From Candidatus Martarchaeota archaeon (GTDB lineage Archaea; Micrarchaeota; Micrarchaeia; Micrarchaeales; Micrarchaeaceae): a stretch of 33,900 nucleotides of DNA. The stretch spans positions 1-33,900 of the forward strand of contig JAMCYO010000041.1 of assembly GCA_023473395.1 (NCBI GenBank), given 5' to 3'. A program made the translations under genes and the position numbers. Each line of letters opens with the position of its first letter. Position 1 is the stretch's first letter. The notes under the pieces are model-generated. The model made no database searches. It was not told the origin of the DNA and saw only the letters and a program-made list of their open reading frames with translations. This document shows positions 7,818 to 16,129 of the stretch, piece after piece.

Positions 7818-7829
7818 TTTTTATATATA
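7818..7829 (-). promoter_or_regulatory. TATA box of tRNA-Pro
   Basis: TATATATAAAAA on the minus strand lies 31-42 bp upstream of the first tRNA nucleotide, the expected archaeal tRNA promoter spacing allowing a short 5' leader. It sits between the M13 peptidase stop (7851) and the tRNA. Confidence 0.6.
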
Positions 7830-7850
7830 GGTTTCGGAATCGATTTATTT

Positions 7851-9818
7851 TTACCAGACCCCTGTTTTCGACAACTTTTGCTTTGGTTCTTTGAGCTTGC
7901 TTATTTTTCTGAAGTTAGTTTCAAAATCCTTGTGTGTTAATACCGGGACAGTTGCACGGAATTTAGCAGGGGAGTGCGGATCTATCGTTGCAAGGAGCTT
8001 TTGCGTTTCGGGCTTGGTCAGGTTCTTCCACAGCTGCGACCATGATATGAAAAACCTCTGCTCCTGCGTGAAGCCGTCTATAAGTTTTTTGTGTTCGCCC
8101 GATTTTTCCATTGCCTTATGCAATGCGTCGTATGCTATGCTTATGCCACCAAGGTCAGCGATATTTTCACCTAGGGTAAGTTTGCCGTTTACTTTTATTC
8201 CTGGCATTATTTCCAAGCTGCCGTAAAGTTTTTCCACGCCTTTTGCCTTTGCCTCAAAGTTTCTTCTGTCGTTTTTAGTCCACCATTCTTTGAGGTTGCC
8301 ATATTTGTCGTACTTGCTTCCTTGGTCATCAAACCCGTGCGTGAGTTCGTGGCCTATTACGCCCCCTATTGCCGCATAGTTCACGGCATTGTCAAGATTT
8401 TCGTCAAAGAATGGAGGCTGTAGTATTCCTGCAGGTATTACTATTTCGTTCATCGACGGGTCGTAGTAGGCGTTTACCGTTGGCGCGGTCATTCCCCATT
8501 CCGACTTATCAACCTTTTTGCCTATCCTTTTTATGTCCCTTTCAAAATCGAAGCTTATAGACCTCATTATATTTCCAACGAGATCGTTCGGGTCTATTTT
8601 GAGCCTGGAATAATCCCTTGGCTTCTTTGGATATCCTATCTTCACATTTATTGAATCAAGCTTTTCCAAAGCCTTTATTTTGGTTTCTTCCGTCATCCAC
8701 TTCGAATGCTTGAGCCTTTCCCTAAAAGCGACCCTTATGTCTGAAACAAGGCTTTCGGCCATATGCATGGATTTGTCGCCGAAATTATGCTTTGCATAGA
8801 TGCTTCCCAAGGCTTCGCCAACGCACATGTTTACAAGGGAAACACCCCTTTTCCACCTAGGCCGGGGCTTGGATTGCCCTTGGAGCGTTTTATTGAAAAA
8901 GCCAAACATCAACTTGTATATTTCTTCATGCAGGCTATGGCCATAAACCATTAGAACGTTCCATGCAATATACGCTTTTATGGAATCAATGCTTTCGGTT
9001 TTAAGCATGTTTTCAAGGCGCTTGAAAAATTCCGGCTGGCCAACTATGGCGTAGCTTAAACGCTTTGCCCCCATGCCTTTGAAAAATGTTTCGAAATCCA
9101 AACCCTTGTATGTTTCAATTAGCTTTGAATAGCTGAATTTGTTGTAGTTTTTTATGTCGTCCCTTAGTTCGGCCCTGCTCCTTGAAAATCTTGCCAATTT
9201 GGTTTCGATCCTTAGGATTTCCTCTGCATCCTTTGAAGCCTGCCCGGGATTTGCGCCGTAAAGCAGGAATAACTTTTTTAGGAATTCGGAGTATTTCTTC
9301 CTTACCTCTGCAAATTTCTCGTTTAGGTAATACTCCCTGTCAGGCAAGCCTAGGCCGCCCTGCCAAAGGTAAACAGCATAGGTAGACGAATCCATAAGGT
9401 CAGGGCTTACGTGAAAGCTGAAAAATGGGCTAACGCCGATTGTTGAGAGATTGGCTAGCAGTTTTGTCAGCTCTTTCTTTGAAGCCATATCCCTTACCTT
9501 TTTTATAATTGGGTTTATGGGCTTGAATTCTAGCTTCTCTAGCAAGGTTGTGTTCATCAGGGATTTATACAGGTCCCCGATTTTTTGCTCTTCTGGGCTT
9601 CTGGTGGCCTTTTCGGAGCATTTTGTAACTATTGATTTTAGCGTTTTTGTGTTTTTGTCGTAAAGTTCTTCGAAGGAACCTATACGGCTCTTGTCTTCCG
9701 GGATTTTCTTGCGCTTTAGCCAATTGCCGCATGAATATGAATAAAAGTCCGCAAACGGGTCTACCGACCGATCCATGCTTCTTATGGAGAATCCTATGCT
9801 TTCCTTGCTAGTTGCCAT
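7851..9818 (-). CDS. M13-family (neprilysin/PepO-like) zinc metallopeptidase
   Basis: A 655-residue oligopeptidase. The zinc site H490-E-L-T-H494 occurs in VIGHELTHGFDDQG, and the third ligand E551 and D555 in ENIADLGG, both hallmarks of family M13. The N-terminal VDPFADFYSYSCGNWLKRKKIP and the NAYYDPSMNEIVIPAGILQPPFF substrate region are also typical, and length matches soluble bacterial PepO. There is no signal peptide or membrane anchor, so it should act in the cytoplasm on small peptides. M13 enzymes are common in bacteria and rare in archaea, so acquisition by transfer is plausible. The usual C-terminal C-x-x-W motif is replaced by an ending in LSKTGVW. GGTG lies 5 nt before the ATG. Confidence 0.95.
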   Translation of the reverse strand: MATSKESIGFSIRSMDRSVDPFADFYSYSCGNWLKRKKIPEDKSRIGSFEELYDKNTKTLKSIVTKCSEKATRSPEEQKIGDLYKSLMNTTLLEKLEFKPINPIIKKVRDMASKKELTKLLANLSTIGVSPFFSFHVSPDLMDSSTYAVYLWQGGLGLPDREYYLNEKFAEVRKKYSEFLKKLFLLYGANPGQASKDAEEILRIETKLARFSRSRAELRDDIKNYNKFSYSKLIETYKGLDFETFFKGMGAKRLSYAIVGQPEFFKRLENMLKTESIDSIKAYIAWNVLMVYGHSLHEEIYKLMFGFFNKTLQGQSKPRPRWKRGVSLVNMCVGEALGSIYAKHNFGDKSMHMAESLVSDIRVAFRERLKHSKWMTEETKIKALEKLDSINVKIGYPKKPRDYSRLKIDPNDLVGNIMRSISFDFERDIKRIGKKVDKSEWGMTAPTVNAYYDPSMNEIVIPAGILQPPFFDENLDNAVNYAAIGGVIGHELTHGFDDQGSKYDKYGNLKEWWTKNDRRNFEAKAKGVEKLYGSLEIMPGIKVNGKLTLGENIADLGGISIAYDALHKAMEKSGEHKKLIDGFTQEQRFFISWSQLWKNLTKPETQKLLATIDPHSPAKFRATVPVLTHKDFETNFRKISKLKEPKQKLSKTGVW

Positions 9819-9830
9819 GATTGCACCACG

Positions 9831-10004
9831 TCAACCCATGCCGCACCTTTCCAGATGCTGGGGTTCGCTTTTTTCATCCTTCCTTAATATTTGACTGCCG
9901 TTTTCCTTTGAAATGATATAATCGTTAATTCCGTTGCTAGATGCTTCAAGAGCCTTTCCCAAATCAGAAGTTTGTTCTTTCTTGCATGGTTTCTGCGATT
10001 CCAT
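9831..10004 (-). CDS. Small hypothetical protein upstream of the M13 peptidase
   Basis: A 57-residue frame, charged and soluble, with two cysteines (C7, C54). It runs from ATG at 10004 to a TGA at 9831-9833, and the M13 start follows 12 bp later on the same strand, the spacing of a coupled gene pair. A TATA-like TTTTAAATTG lies about 35 bp upstream, which would place transcription start close to this ATG. Nothing in it is recognisable, and it might be only the untranslated leader of the peptidase gene. Evidence is position and promoter only. Confidence 0.4.
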   Translation of the reverse strand: MESQKPCKKEQTSDLGKALEASSNGINDYIISKENGSQILRKDEKSEPQHLERCGMG

Positions 10005-10151
10005 AAACGCACATCCACATATTATCCGTTTATCAATTTAAAACTTTACTGCTTTATGGCGCGGCAAATGCCATGGCGGTAAAGGGTAAGCTCATGGTTA
10101 AATATTTTTAGTTGGAAATCTAGCTGTAGGAACTCGTTATTGGTGATTATT

Positions 10152-11114
10152 GTGCCGAATCTTGATTTGCCTTGGACGGAGAAATACAGGCCTGAAAGCT
10201 TGGATGAGGTAATAGGCCAAAAACCCATAGTGGAAAGGCTAAAATCTTTCATAAAAGGGAGCAATTTCCCAAACATGATATTCGCAGGCAGCGCAGGAAT
10301 AGGAAAGACGACCTGTGCCATAGCCCTTGCAAAAGACCTTTACGGCGACGATTTCTCCGGTGCCTTCAAGGAGCTCAATGCGAGCGACGCAAGGGGAATA
10401 GACGTTATAAGGGGAGAGGTTAAGAACTTCGCAAGGACCATGTCCATAGCCAAGGTACCTGTGAAGATAATATTCCTGGACGAGGCCGATTCGCTGACAG
10501 CAGATGCACAGCACGCGCTTAGAAGAACCATGGAGAAATACTCATCGGAAACCAGGTTTATACTCAGCGCCAACTACGCGAGCAAGATAATTGAGCCTAT
10601 ACAGAGCAGGTGCGTAGTGTTCAGGTTCAAGCAGCTGACATCGGCTGACATGCGCAGCTATGTGGAAAGGATTGCCAAGGAGGAAGGCTTGGAAATGGAC
10701 GACAAAGCGATAGAGGCATTGGTGTACGTCGGCGACGGGGACATGAGAAAGCTTACTAACGTGCTCCAGAGCGCAGCCATGTTCTCCAAGAAGGTAACGG
10801 AGTCTGAAGTTTACAACGTAGCTTCAAGGGCGCGCCCTACCGAAATAATATCCATGCTCAAATACAGCATAGAGGGCAACTTCGACAGGGCAAGAGAGGA
10901 GCTTGACACCCTTATGCTCAAGCACGGCCTCAGCGCTGAAGACATACTGACGCAGTGTTATAGGGAAATACAGGGGATAAATATAGACGAAAGGGCAAAG
11001 CTGAAGACCATAAGCTACATAGGCGAATGCAACTTCAGGGTGGTAGAAGGCGCAAACGAGCGCATACAGCTCGAGGCGTTCCTTGCAAACCTGGCATTGA
11101 TATCCAAGGGTTGA
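10152..11114 (+). CDS. rfcS: Replication factor C small subunit (clamp loader)
   Basis: A 320-residue AAA+ ATPase that with the large subunit loads the PCNA sliding clamp onto primed DNA. Motifs: PWTEKYRP start, Walker A GSAGIGKT (46-53), Walker B IIFLDEAD (DEAD 110-113), sensor SANYASKIIEPIQ and the arginine-finger SRC motif at 152-154. The usual 'AGPPGTGKT' P-loop reads AGSAGIGKT here. I place the start at GTG 10152, because GGTG at 10142-10145 is exactly 6 nt upstream; TTG 10140 and GTG 10143 are in frame but lack that signal. TATA-like TTAAATATTTT lies at about 10097-10110. Its partner, the large subunit, is at 16130-17486. Confidence 0.96.
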   Translation: MPNLDLPWTEKYRPESLDEVIGQKPIVERLKSFIKGSNFPNMIFAGSAGIGKTTCAIALAKDLYGDDFSGAFKELNASDARGIDVIRGEVKNFARTMSIAKVPVKIIFLDEADSLTADAQHALRRTMEKYSSETRFILSANYASKIIEPIQSRCVVFRFKQLTSADMRSYVERIAKEEGLEMDDKAIEALVYVGDGDMRKLTNVLQSAAMFSKKVTESEVYNVASRARPTEIISMLKYSIEGNFDRAREELDTLMLKHGLSAEDILTQCYREIQGINIDERAKLKTISYIGECNFRVVEGANERIQLEAFLANLALISKG

Positions 11115-11117
11115 GCT

Positions 11118-11795
11118 TCACTTCTCGAACGTGAGCTCGAGGTTTCCTGCGTAGTCGAAATCCGGCGCCTTTATGTAAAAGCTCGCTACGTAGCTGCTTT
11201 TGTCATCTATGGTGAATGGCAGTTTCGGATCGCTTCCGAAGAATTCAAAGGGCTTGTTCACCCTTACCGATTTTACGGTGTCGTTGTAGGTAAAAACCCT
11301 GTACATCTGCATCGACACCTCGAAGTTCGAACCTTTTTCGAGGCTTTTGACTTCCCCGTGCTCATTTACCTTTACCCTTTTGGCGCCGTTCACCGCTATT
11401 ATCTCTGGAAGTTCTATGTGTACCATTTCGGCCGGCTTTTGCACAAATTTTACCACCATTGGGCCGCTGTAGTTGTAATCTGGGGCCTTTATTCTTAGAA
11501 TGAATTCCATTGATTCGCCAGATTTTACAGAAACTGGAGGGTTCGGATTTACCGATATCAGCTTAAATGGCTCCCTTACCTCTATGTTGGTTATGGTTTC
11601 CGTGTTATCCTGCTTTTTCAGGAACGATAGCTCCTCGTAGTTCTTGTTGGAAAATGGTATCTTGAGTTCGAATTCTTGGGAGTCGAGCTTCCTTCCGGGC
11701 AAGCCGTGCATAGAATTCTTCCAATATAAGCTTATCCCGGTTATTTCCCCGGAGTATTTGGGTTTTTTGTTAAGGAAACCCAGGCCAATCTTCAT
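11118..11795 (-). CDS. Hypothetical protein with two beta-sandwich-like repeats
   Basis: A 225-residue protein without signal peptide or membrane helix. Residues 69-117 and 175-223 are an internal repeat with 106-residue offset: both contain a PF-(K/E) strand, a proline-rich turn, and end in IKAPDYNYSG / IKAPDFDYAG followed by a final strand. The N-terminal 65 residues may be a third, diverged copy. The composition suggests immunoglobulin- or CARDB-like beta domains, normally extracellular in archaea but here with no export signal. GGTG lies 5 nt before the ATG, and TATA-like GGTTATATATC is about 35-45 bp upstream. It converges with the RFC small subunit gene with 3 bp between. Function unknown. 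Confidence 0.7.
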   Translation of the reverse strand: MKIGLGFLNKKPKYSGEITGISLYWKNSMHGLPGRKLDSQEFELKIPFSNKNYEELSFLKKQDNTETITNIEVREPFKLISVNPNPPVSVKSGESMEFILRIKAPDYNYSGPMVVKFVQKPAEMVHIELPEIIAVNGAKRVKVNEHGEVKSLEKGSNFEVSMQMYRVFTYNDTVKSVRVNKPFEFFGSDPKLPFTIDDKSSYVASFYIKAPDFDYAGNLELTFEK

Positions 11796-11854
11796 TTTTA
11801 CACCAGAATTAGATTTGTCACATCAAGATATATAACCGCTTTGAACGCATGAGC

Positions 11855-12172
11855 TCATTCCAAGCGCACACGCCTTAGGACTATCCTTGATTCGGAACTT
11901 TTTCGCACGATGCGCCTCCTTTTGATTTTGCGCGCATATAATATGTGCTTCGAGCCAGTCTTGGCCTTTGCCAGCTCCAAATCACTGCTCTTTATCATAT
12001 TGCTCCTTCCGGCATAATTAGCATAAAACGACGCTTCGCCGACCAATTCCTTTACCGTATCCTCTAACTCCTGTTCAAGTGATATGACTGCTTTTTCGTT
12101 TATCTTTTCCGCACCCGCCTGTTTGAGAAATTCCTCGATGTCGTATAGACTGAAACTCCTTTGTTTTACCAA
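11855..12172 (-). CDS. Histone-fold protein with C-terminal basic tail
   Basis: A 105-residue protein. Residues 9-70 fit an archaeal histone fold: short helix 1 (DIEEFLKQAGAEKI), a loop leading into the long central helix (AVISLEQELEDTVKELVGEASFYANYAG), then RSNMIKSSDLELAKA, which parallels the 'GRKTVKAEDIELA' end of classic archaeal histones. Canonical archaeal histones are about 66-70 residues with no tail. Here a 35-residue tail (71-105) has 14 Lys/Arg, including a KRRR cluster. The start is taken as TTG 12172, because GGGGTG lies 5 nt upstream; ATG 12196 is a plausible alternative giving eight more residues. It has its own TATA box at 12228-12237. It may compact DNA or act as a TAF/CENP-like partner. 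Confidence 0.72.
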   Translation of the reverse strand: MVKQRSFSLYDIEEFLKQAGAEKINEKAVISLEQELEDTVKELVGEASFYANYAGRSNMIKSSDLELAKAKTGSKHILYARKIKRRRIVRKSSESRIVLRRVRLE

Positions 12173-12227
12173 TAAAGCACCCCTTAAAACAGCCATAAGA
12201 ATTTGGCAAATAGTTATTAAAACGAAG

Positions 12228-12237
12228 GTTTTTAAAT
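12228..12237 (-). promoter_or_regulatory. TATA box of the histone-fold gene
   Basis: TTTAAAAACC on the minus strand, about 35 bp upstream of ATG 12196 and 60 bp upstream of the preferred TTG 12172. It separates this gene from the upstream dolichol-kinase-like gene, implying an independent transcript. Confidence 0.45.
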
Positions 12238-12276
12238 GGGCGCAAGATATCCGAAATAGCGGCAGTATGCAATTTC

Positions 12277-13221
12277 TCACGCCAGAAGCGCGCCAACGAT
12301 TCCGTATACCACAGCCACACTGACGTTGTCATCAATCTTGTTGCTCAGGCTCTCAAGGAACGCTAGCAGAAAAATTATAGGCAGGCTTATGTACCCTATC
12401 AGAACCACACCGAATATAGCCCCTACTGCAAAATACCCGATAGTACCTGCATAGCTTTTCTTGCGGTTGTATGGCAGCTTGAGGCGCCCCAGTTTCAGGC
12501 CTATTATTGTCGCCGCAGGATCGCAGAACAACAGCACTGCAATCCCGAAAAGCGCGATGCGCATTGAAGGGTACAACGATTCTAAAATCGTAAAGCCCAC
12601 CGCAAGGAATATTGCTCCCCTGCCGAAGAATACGCCATCCTTTTCAAGCGTGCGGAAAAACGACAGCGCCTCGCTTTTGGAGTTCAGGGAATAACCTATC
12701 CCAAGCACCCCTAACAGCGTTAGGTAGAACGATGCGTATATACCGTATTTTCCGAATACTGCTATGACTACAACCAATATCAGGCCAAGGGCCACCTGCA
12801 GATAGTCCCTTTTTAATTCGGCTGCGATGTTTTTGTTTTGGACCTTGGCCTTACCGTATCTCGTTTCTATCCCTGAATGCATTATTCCAAACATTGCGCC
12901 TATGCCGAATGCCATTGTTTCGTATGGGGATTTCGGGCCATAATAGAGATAGACTGAAAACAGCATAGCCGCTGCGATTATCATCGCGTAAAAATAGGAA
13001 AAGCGCTTTTTTGCATATAGGAACATAGCAAGGAATGATATTACTGACATTGCTATAAGCAGGATTGAATTATACGCAGTTGCGGTGTCGAATGCTGATA
13101 TTATTATGAATAGCGCGAGCCCGATGACCGAGAAATCCCTTTTTGTATAGTATTGCAATATTGTGGCAATTGCGAATAGGGCAAGGGATGCAATATAGTA
13201 GTACAACTTAACACCATGCAT
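12277..13221 (-). CDS. Dolichol/phytol-kinase-like integral membrane protein (CTP-transferase family)
   Basis: A 314-residue polytopic protein with about nine or ten membrane helices. The C-terminal third has the family signature: CDPAATIIGLKLGRLKL followed by NRKKSYAGTIGYFAVG. This matches 'GDxxAxxxGxxxGxxK ... KKSxEGTxAxF' of CTP-dependent dolichol and phytol kinases and related cytidylyltransferases, with Cys in place of the usual Gly before the key Asp. These enzymes phosphorylate a polyprenol or transfer CMP to a lipid phosphate in the membrane. It lies downstream of DUF2070 and cis-prenyltransferase genes on the same strand, which supports a polyprenyl-phosphate carrier role for protein glycosylation. 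CDP-lipid synthesis is an alternative. Confidence 0.68.
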   Translation of the reverse strand: MHGVKLYYYIASLALFAIATILQYYTKRDFSVIGLALFIIISAFDTATAYNSILLIAMSVISFLAMFLYAKKRFSYFYAMIIAAAMLFSVYLYYGPKSPYETMAFGIGAMFGIMHSGIETRYGKAKVQNKNIAAELKRDYLQVALGLILVVVIAVFGKYGIYASFYLTLLGVLGIGYSLNSKSEALSFFRTLEKDGVFFGRGAIFLAVGFTILESLYPSMRIALFGIAVLLFCDPAATIIGLKLGRLKLPYNRKKSYAGTIGYFAVGAIFGVVLIGYISLPIIFLLAFLESLSNKIDDNVSVAVVYGIVGALLA

Positions 13222-13273
13222 GGGTTTGGGATCGGCTATCCCGAGGCTTTGGCAATTTTTATGTAGATTTAGC

Positions 13274-15136
13274 TTATATTAATGTTATTATCCATGCTGC
13301 GATAAGGAATCCCACTGCTATTATAGTAGGGACCAGCACTTTGTCAGTAGCTATCATGGAATCAAGTGCCGCGAGCATCTTTTCCCTCTGGTTTATGCCC
13401 CATACGGAAAAATTCTTCACCTTGGAGAATTGGAATATTAGGCTTGCGTCGGACATGTCTGAAATGGCTGATTTTACCATTTCTTCGAGCTTCTTCTCTG
13501 TCTGCTTTAGCGTAGTGGTGGTGCCAAGCACATTGCTTGCCGTATGCCTCAGCGAGTTTACATAGTGCGTGTCGGTAGTATACAGCTCAAAGTCGGCGTT
13601 GAACTTGCTGTTCAGGTAGGAAAGCAGCTTTGTTCGGAACTGGGGGTTTGCGTTGTTGGCGTTGAATTCTATCATGCCGAACATCTTTCCTCCTATATCG
13701 TATACAAGCACATTGACGTTCCCCGGAGCCATGTCTGCCGGCCTTCCAAAGGCGTCGAAAAGATTCGATGATGACTTGCCAACCCTTATTTTGTCGCTTT
13801 CCGATATTACCGAAATGTTTTTTATTGCATCCATGTAGTCCTTCATTACCGCTGAATCGAATTTTACAGCGCTTAGCTCAACTTTCGGGGCGCTTTCGTA
13901 CCTTGAATTATGTGCGTCTACTATTATGACGTTCTTTGCTATTTGGGACAGAGCGTTTTTTATGAGAACTGACGCCTCCGGGGTTATGTCTTCGGTTACC
14001 CTAGGGGCCCTTGACAGCGTAGCAATCGCCGAGTCTCCGAATTTTATAAGCCTTATACGTGCACCGTTGCTCTCGCCATAGTAATAAGCGTATTTGTGGC
14101 CCGTGCCGGCCTTCATTGGTTTCGGATTCTTGAGCATTTCATCGATTGCGCGCTTGAGTTGTGCAAACTGGTCGCTCGATACGGCGTTGTAGTCCTCATT
14201 TATGGCAGAGTGCAGCACCACAGCCTGTGACTTGTAAGCCTGAATCACGTGCCTTTCTATCAAGTAGGGAAAATTGCTGCTGCCCAGGGTTCCAACCGGG
14301 CCGAAATGTATGTTAGGAACTATTATAGAGGATATCTGCTTTCCGGATTTTCCAACGACCGTGACTGTGCTAAGGTCTATGTCAATCTTTTCGCCGAATT
14401 GCTTTTTCGTCTTTCTGTCAGGTATGGAAACGTTTATGTTGAACAGCCAGTTCTGCATCATCTGCGAGAACGTGTCTATGCCGCTGAAACCTAGGCTCCT
14501 TTTTATCGGCGAATCCACGAAGTATATTATGGTGTAGCTTACCAGCAGGAATACGAATATTGCGGCGTAGAGCTTTACCAGCAGGATGCCTAGCGGCACC
14601 GTGACCCCAAAGAATATTGCACTGGCCGGAAGGAAGAACACGAGGTTTATTGTTGGCTGCAGGAGCGCGAACATAGAAGCGTTCTTTGACCTGTTCATCA
14701 TGAGCTTGTTTACAAAAACCCACCATGCGAATATGCTTGCGTCGCCCACTATTATTACCGCCAGCGCAAGCGCATACGAATGGGATATGTAGTATACGGC
14801 GCCGGAGAATATCAGGAATATGCCGTAGGTGAGCTCGGCAAGGAACGACACGAATATTATGTACTTGAAACGTATGTAGCTGCGCAGCGCCTTGAACAAT
14901 ATTATGGTTATTGTGGTAGGTATTATTATCGCGAGTATGCCGCCTATCGCTCCGCTAACGGCAGCGTATTCTATGCCATATAGTGGATGCGCCAGGTGCG
15001 CTACGTATGATGTCAAAAGACCTGAGACTATTCCAAGCAGCACAAGCATTACGTAAAGCCTTTTCGAATTCGGCAGGCTTTTGGCGAACAGGCTTACGTG
15101 GCTAAGCGCACCTGAATAACTTTTGTTTTGCTGCAT
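13274..15136 (-). CDS. DUF2070 archaeal membrane protein
   Basis: A 620-residue protein with about seven membrane helices in the first 220 residues, a large soluble domain (about 225-590) and one C-terminal membrane helix (about 598-619). The soluble domain holds the archaeal DUF2070 landmarks: the HFGPVGTLGSSNFPYLIE segment and a later LHSAINEDYNAVSSDQ stretch (the family usually has a His-rich variant of the latter). Function is unknown across archaea. Its position between cis-prenyltransferase and a dolichol-kinase-like protein hints at lipid-carrier or glycan metabolism, but this is guilt by association. TATA-like GGGTATATTTT lies about 28-38 bp before the ATG. Confidence 0.8.
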   Translation of the reverse strand: MQQNKSYSGALSHVSLFAKSLPNSKRLYVMLVLLGIVSGLLTSYVAHLAHPLYGIEYAAVSGAIGGILAIIIPTTITIILFKALRSYIRFKYIIFVSFLAELTYGIFLIFSGAVYYISHSYALALAVIIVGDASIFAWWVFVNKLMMNRSKNASMFALLQPTINLVFFLPASAIFFGVTVPLGILLVKLYAAIFVFLLVSYTIIYFVDSPIKRSLGFSGIDTFSQMMQNWLFNINVSIPDRKTKKQFGEKIDIDLSTVTVVGKSGKQISSIIVPNIHFGPVGTLGSSNFPYLIERHVIQAYKSQAVVLHSAINEDYNAVSSDQFAQLKRAIDEMLKNPKPMKAGTGHKYAYYYGESNGARIRLIKFGDSAIATLSRAPRVTEDITPEASVLIKNALSQIAKNVIIVDAHNSRYESAPKVELSAVKFDSAVMKDYMDAIKNISVISESDKIRVGKSSSNLFDAFGRPADMAPGNVNVLVYDIGGKMFGMIEFNANNANPQFRTKLLSYLNSKFNADFELYTTDTHYVNSLRHTASNVLGTTTTLKQTEKKLEEMVKSAISDMSDASLIFQFSKVKNFSVWGINQREKMLAALDSMIATDKVLVPTIIAVGFLIAAWIITLI

Positions 15137-15214
15137 TCAAAGCACTGAATTATGAAAATATACCCTAACAGTGGCAAGATAGGATGGCAGGCAAATTATT
15201 TATCGTTTTTGAAG

Positions 15215-15922
15215 TTACTTTCCGTATCTTCTCTTGCGCCTTGAAAATTCGTTTATTGCGTTGTTGAGATCCTTCTTTTCGAACTCCGGCCAGTACTTGC
15301 GGCTGAAGTAGAGTTCCGAATATGCCGATTGCCATGGCAAAAGCCCAGAAAGCCTTTCCTCCCCGGATGTCCTTATTATAAGGTCCGGATTTACTATGGA
15401 TGAGGACCTTAGGGATTTATTCAACAGCGCTTCTGTTATATTATTTGGCGATATTTTGGAACGTGTAATCTTTTTTACAGCATAGACCAAATCGTCATGG
15501 CCGCCATACGCCAAAAGTATGTTTATCTGGAACCTATTGTACTTGGAAGTATGCTTTTCTATGCCCTTAAGCGCATTGTCTAGCGCCTTCGGAAGAAGCT
15601 TCCTGTTGCCTATTATATTTACCTTGGCCTGGTTCTCGTCGAGAGTCCTTATTATGCTTTTGTCTGTTGCGGCCCTTAAATATAGCTTATAGAGTATGCT
15701 AAGCTCTGTGGAAGTCCTTTTTTGTATGTTTTCGGTAGAAAGCGCCCATACTGTAAGGCTTTTAGCCCCGAACCCTTTCAGCCAGATGGCGAATTTTATG
15801 AGTTTCTTAATCCCCAAACCATAACCGTTTAGCAGCCTTACTCTGTTCTGCTTTGCCCATCTTCTGTTGCCGTCGGGAATCAAGGCTACATTTGCAGGGA
15901 TAATAAGTTCTCTTCTACGCAT
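15215..15922 (-). CDS. uppS: Cis-prenyltransferase (polyprenyl diphosphate synthase)
   Basis: A 235-residue enzyme that condenses isopentenyl diphosphate onto an allylic primer to make long-chain polyprenyl diphosphate, precursor of the glycan lipid carrier. Signature motifs: IPDGNRRWAKQ with catalytic D17, VWALSTENIQKR, YGGHDDLVYA and the C-terminal RTSGEERLSGLLPWQSAYSE with LYF, which binds the IPP diphosphate. Length is normal. GGTG lies 5 nt upstream of the ATG. It leads a probable cluster with the DUF2070 and dolichol-kinase-like genes downstream and is divergent from the clamp-loader large subunit. The call is secure; product chain length cannot be read. Confidence 0.95.
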   Translation of the reverse strand: MRRRELIIPANVALIPDGNRRWAKQNRVRLLNGYGLGIKKLIKFAIWLKGFGAKSLTVWALSTENIQKRTSTELSILYKLYLRAATDKSIIRTLDENQAKVNIIGNRKLLPKALDNALKGIEKHTSKYNRFQINILLAYGGHDDLVYAVKKITRSKISPNNITEALLNKSLRSSSIVNPDLIIRTSGEERLSGLLPWQSAYSELYFSRKYWPEFEKKDLNNAINEFSRRKRRYGK

Positions 15923-16129
15923 TAACGCACCTGGTACGCAACAATCTAATACCTTTTTATTGGTACTCCTTTAAATTCTTTTCTTAGTGTATTGGATTTT
16001 GCTAAAACCACGTAAATATTTTATTTGTGCAATTATATATTAATTGCAGTTGCAAATCCTACGCACAGTATCGCAGGCACCGGCACTGCAGCGGTTATGA
16101 CTTGTGAGGCTATGGCAAGGTGAACGTTT

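Noticed and set aside
13228-13242. Small GGGAT/ATCCC hairpin between DUF2070 and the dolichol-kinase-like gene.
   Set aside because: Only five base pairs and no U-tract follow on the transcribed strand; too weak to call a terminator.
16030-16129. Short peptide frames in the leader of the clamp-loader large subunit.
   Set aside because: Several 20-30 codon frames exist but none has a supporting ribosome site or conserved pattern.
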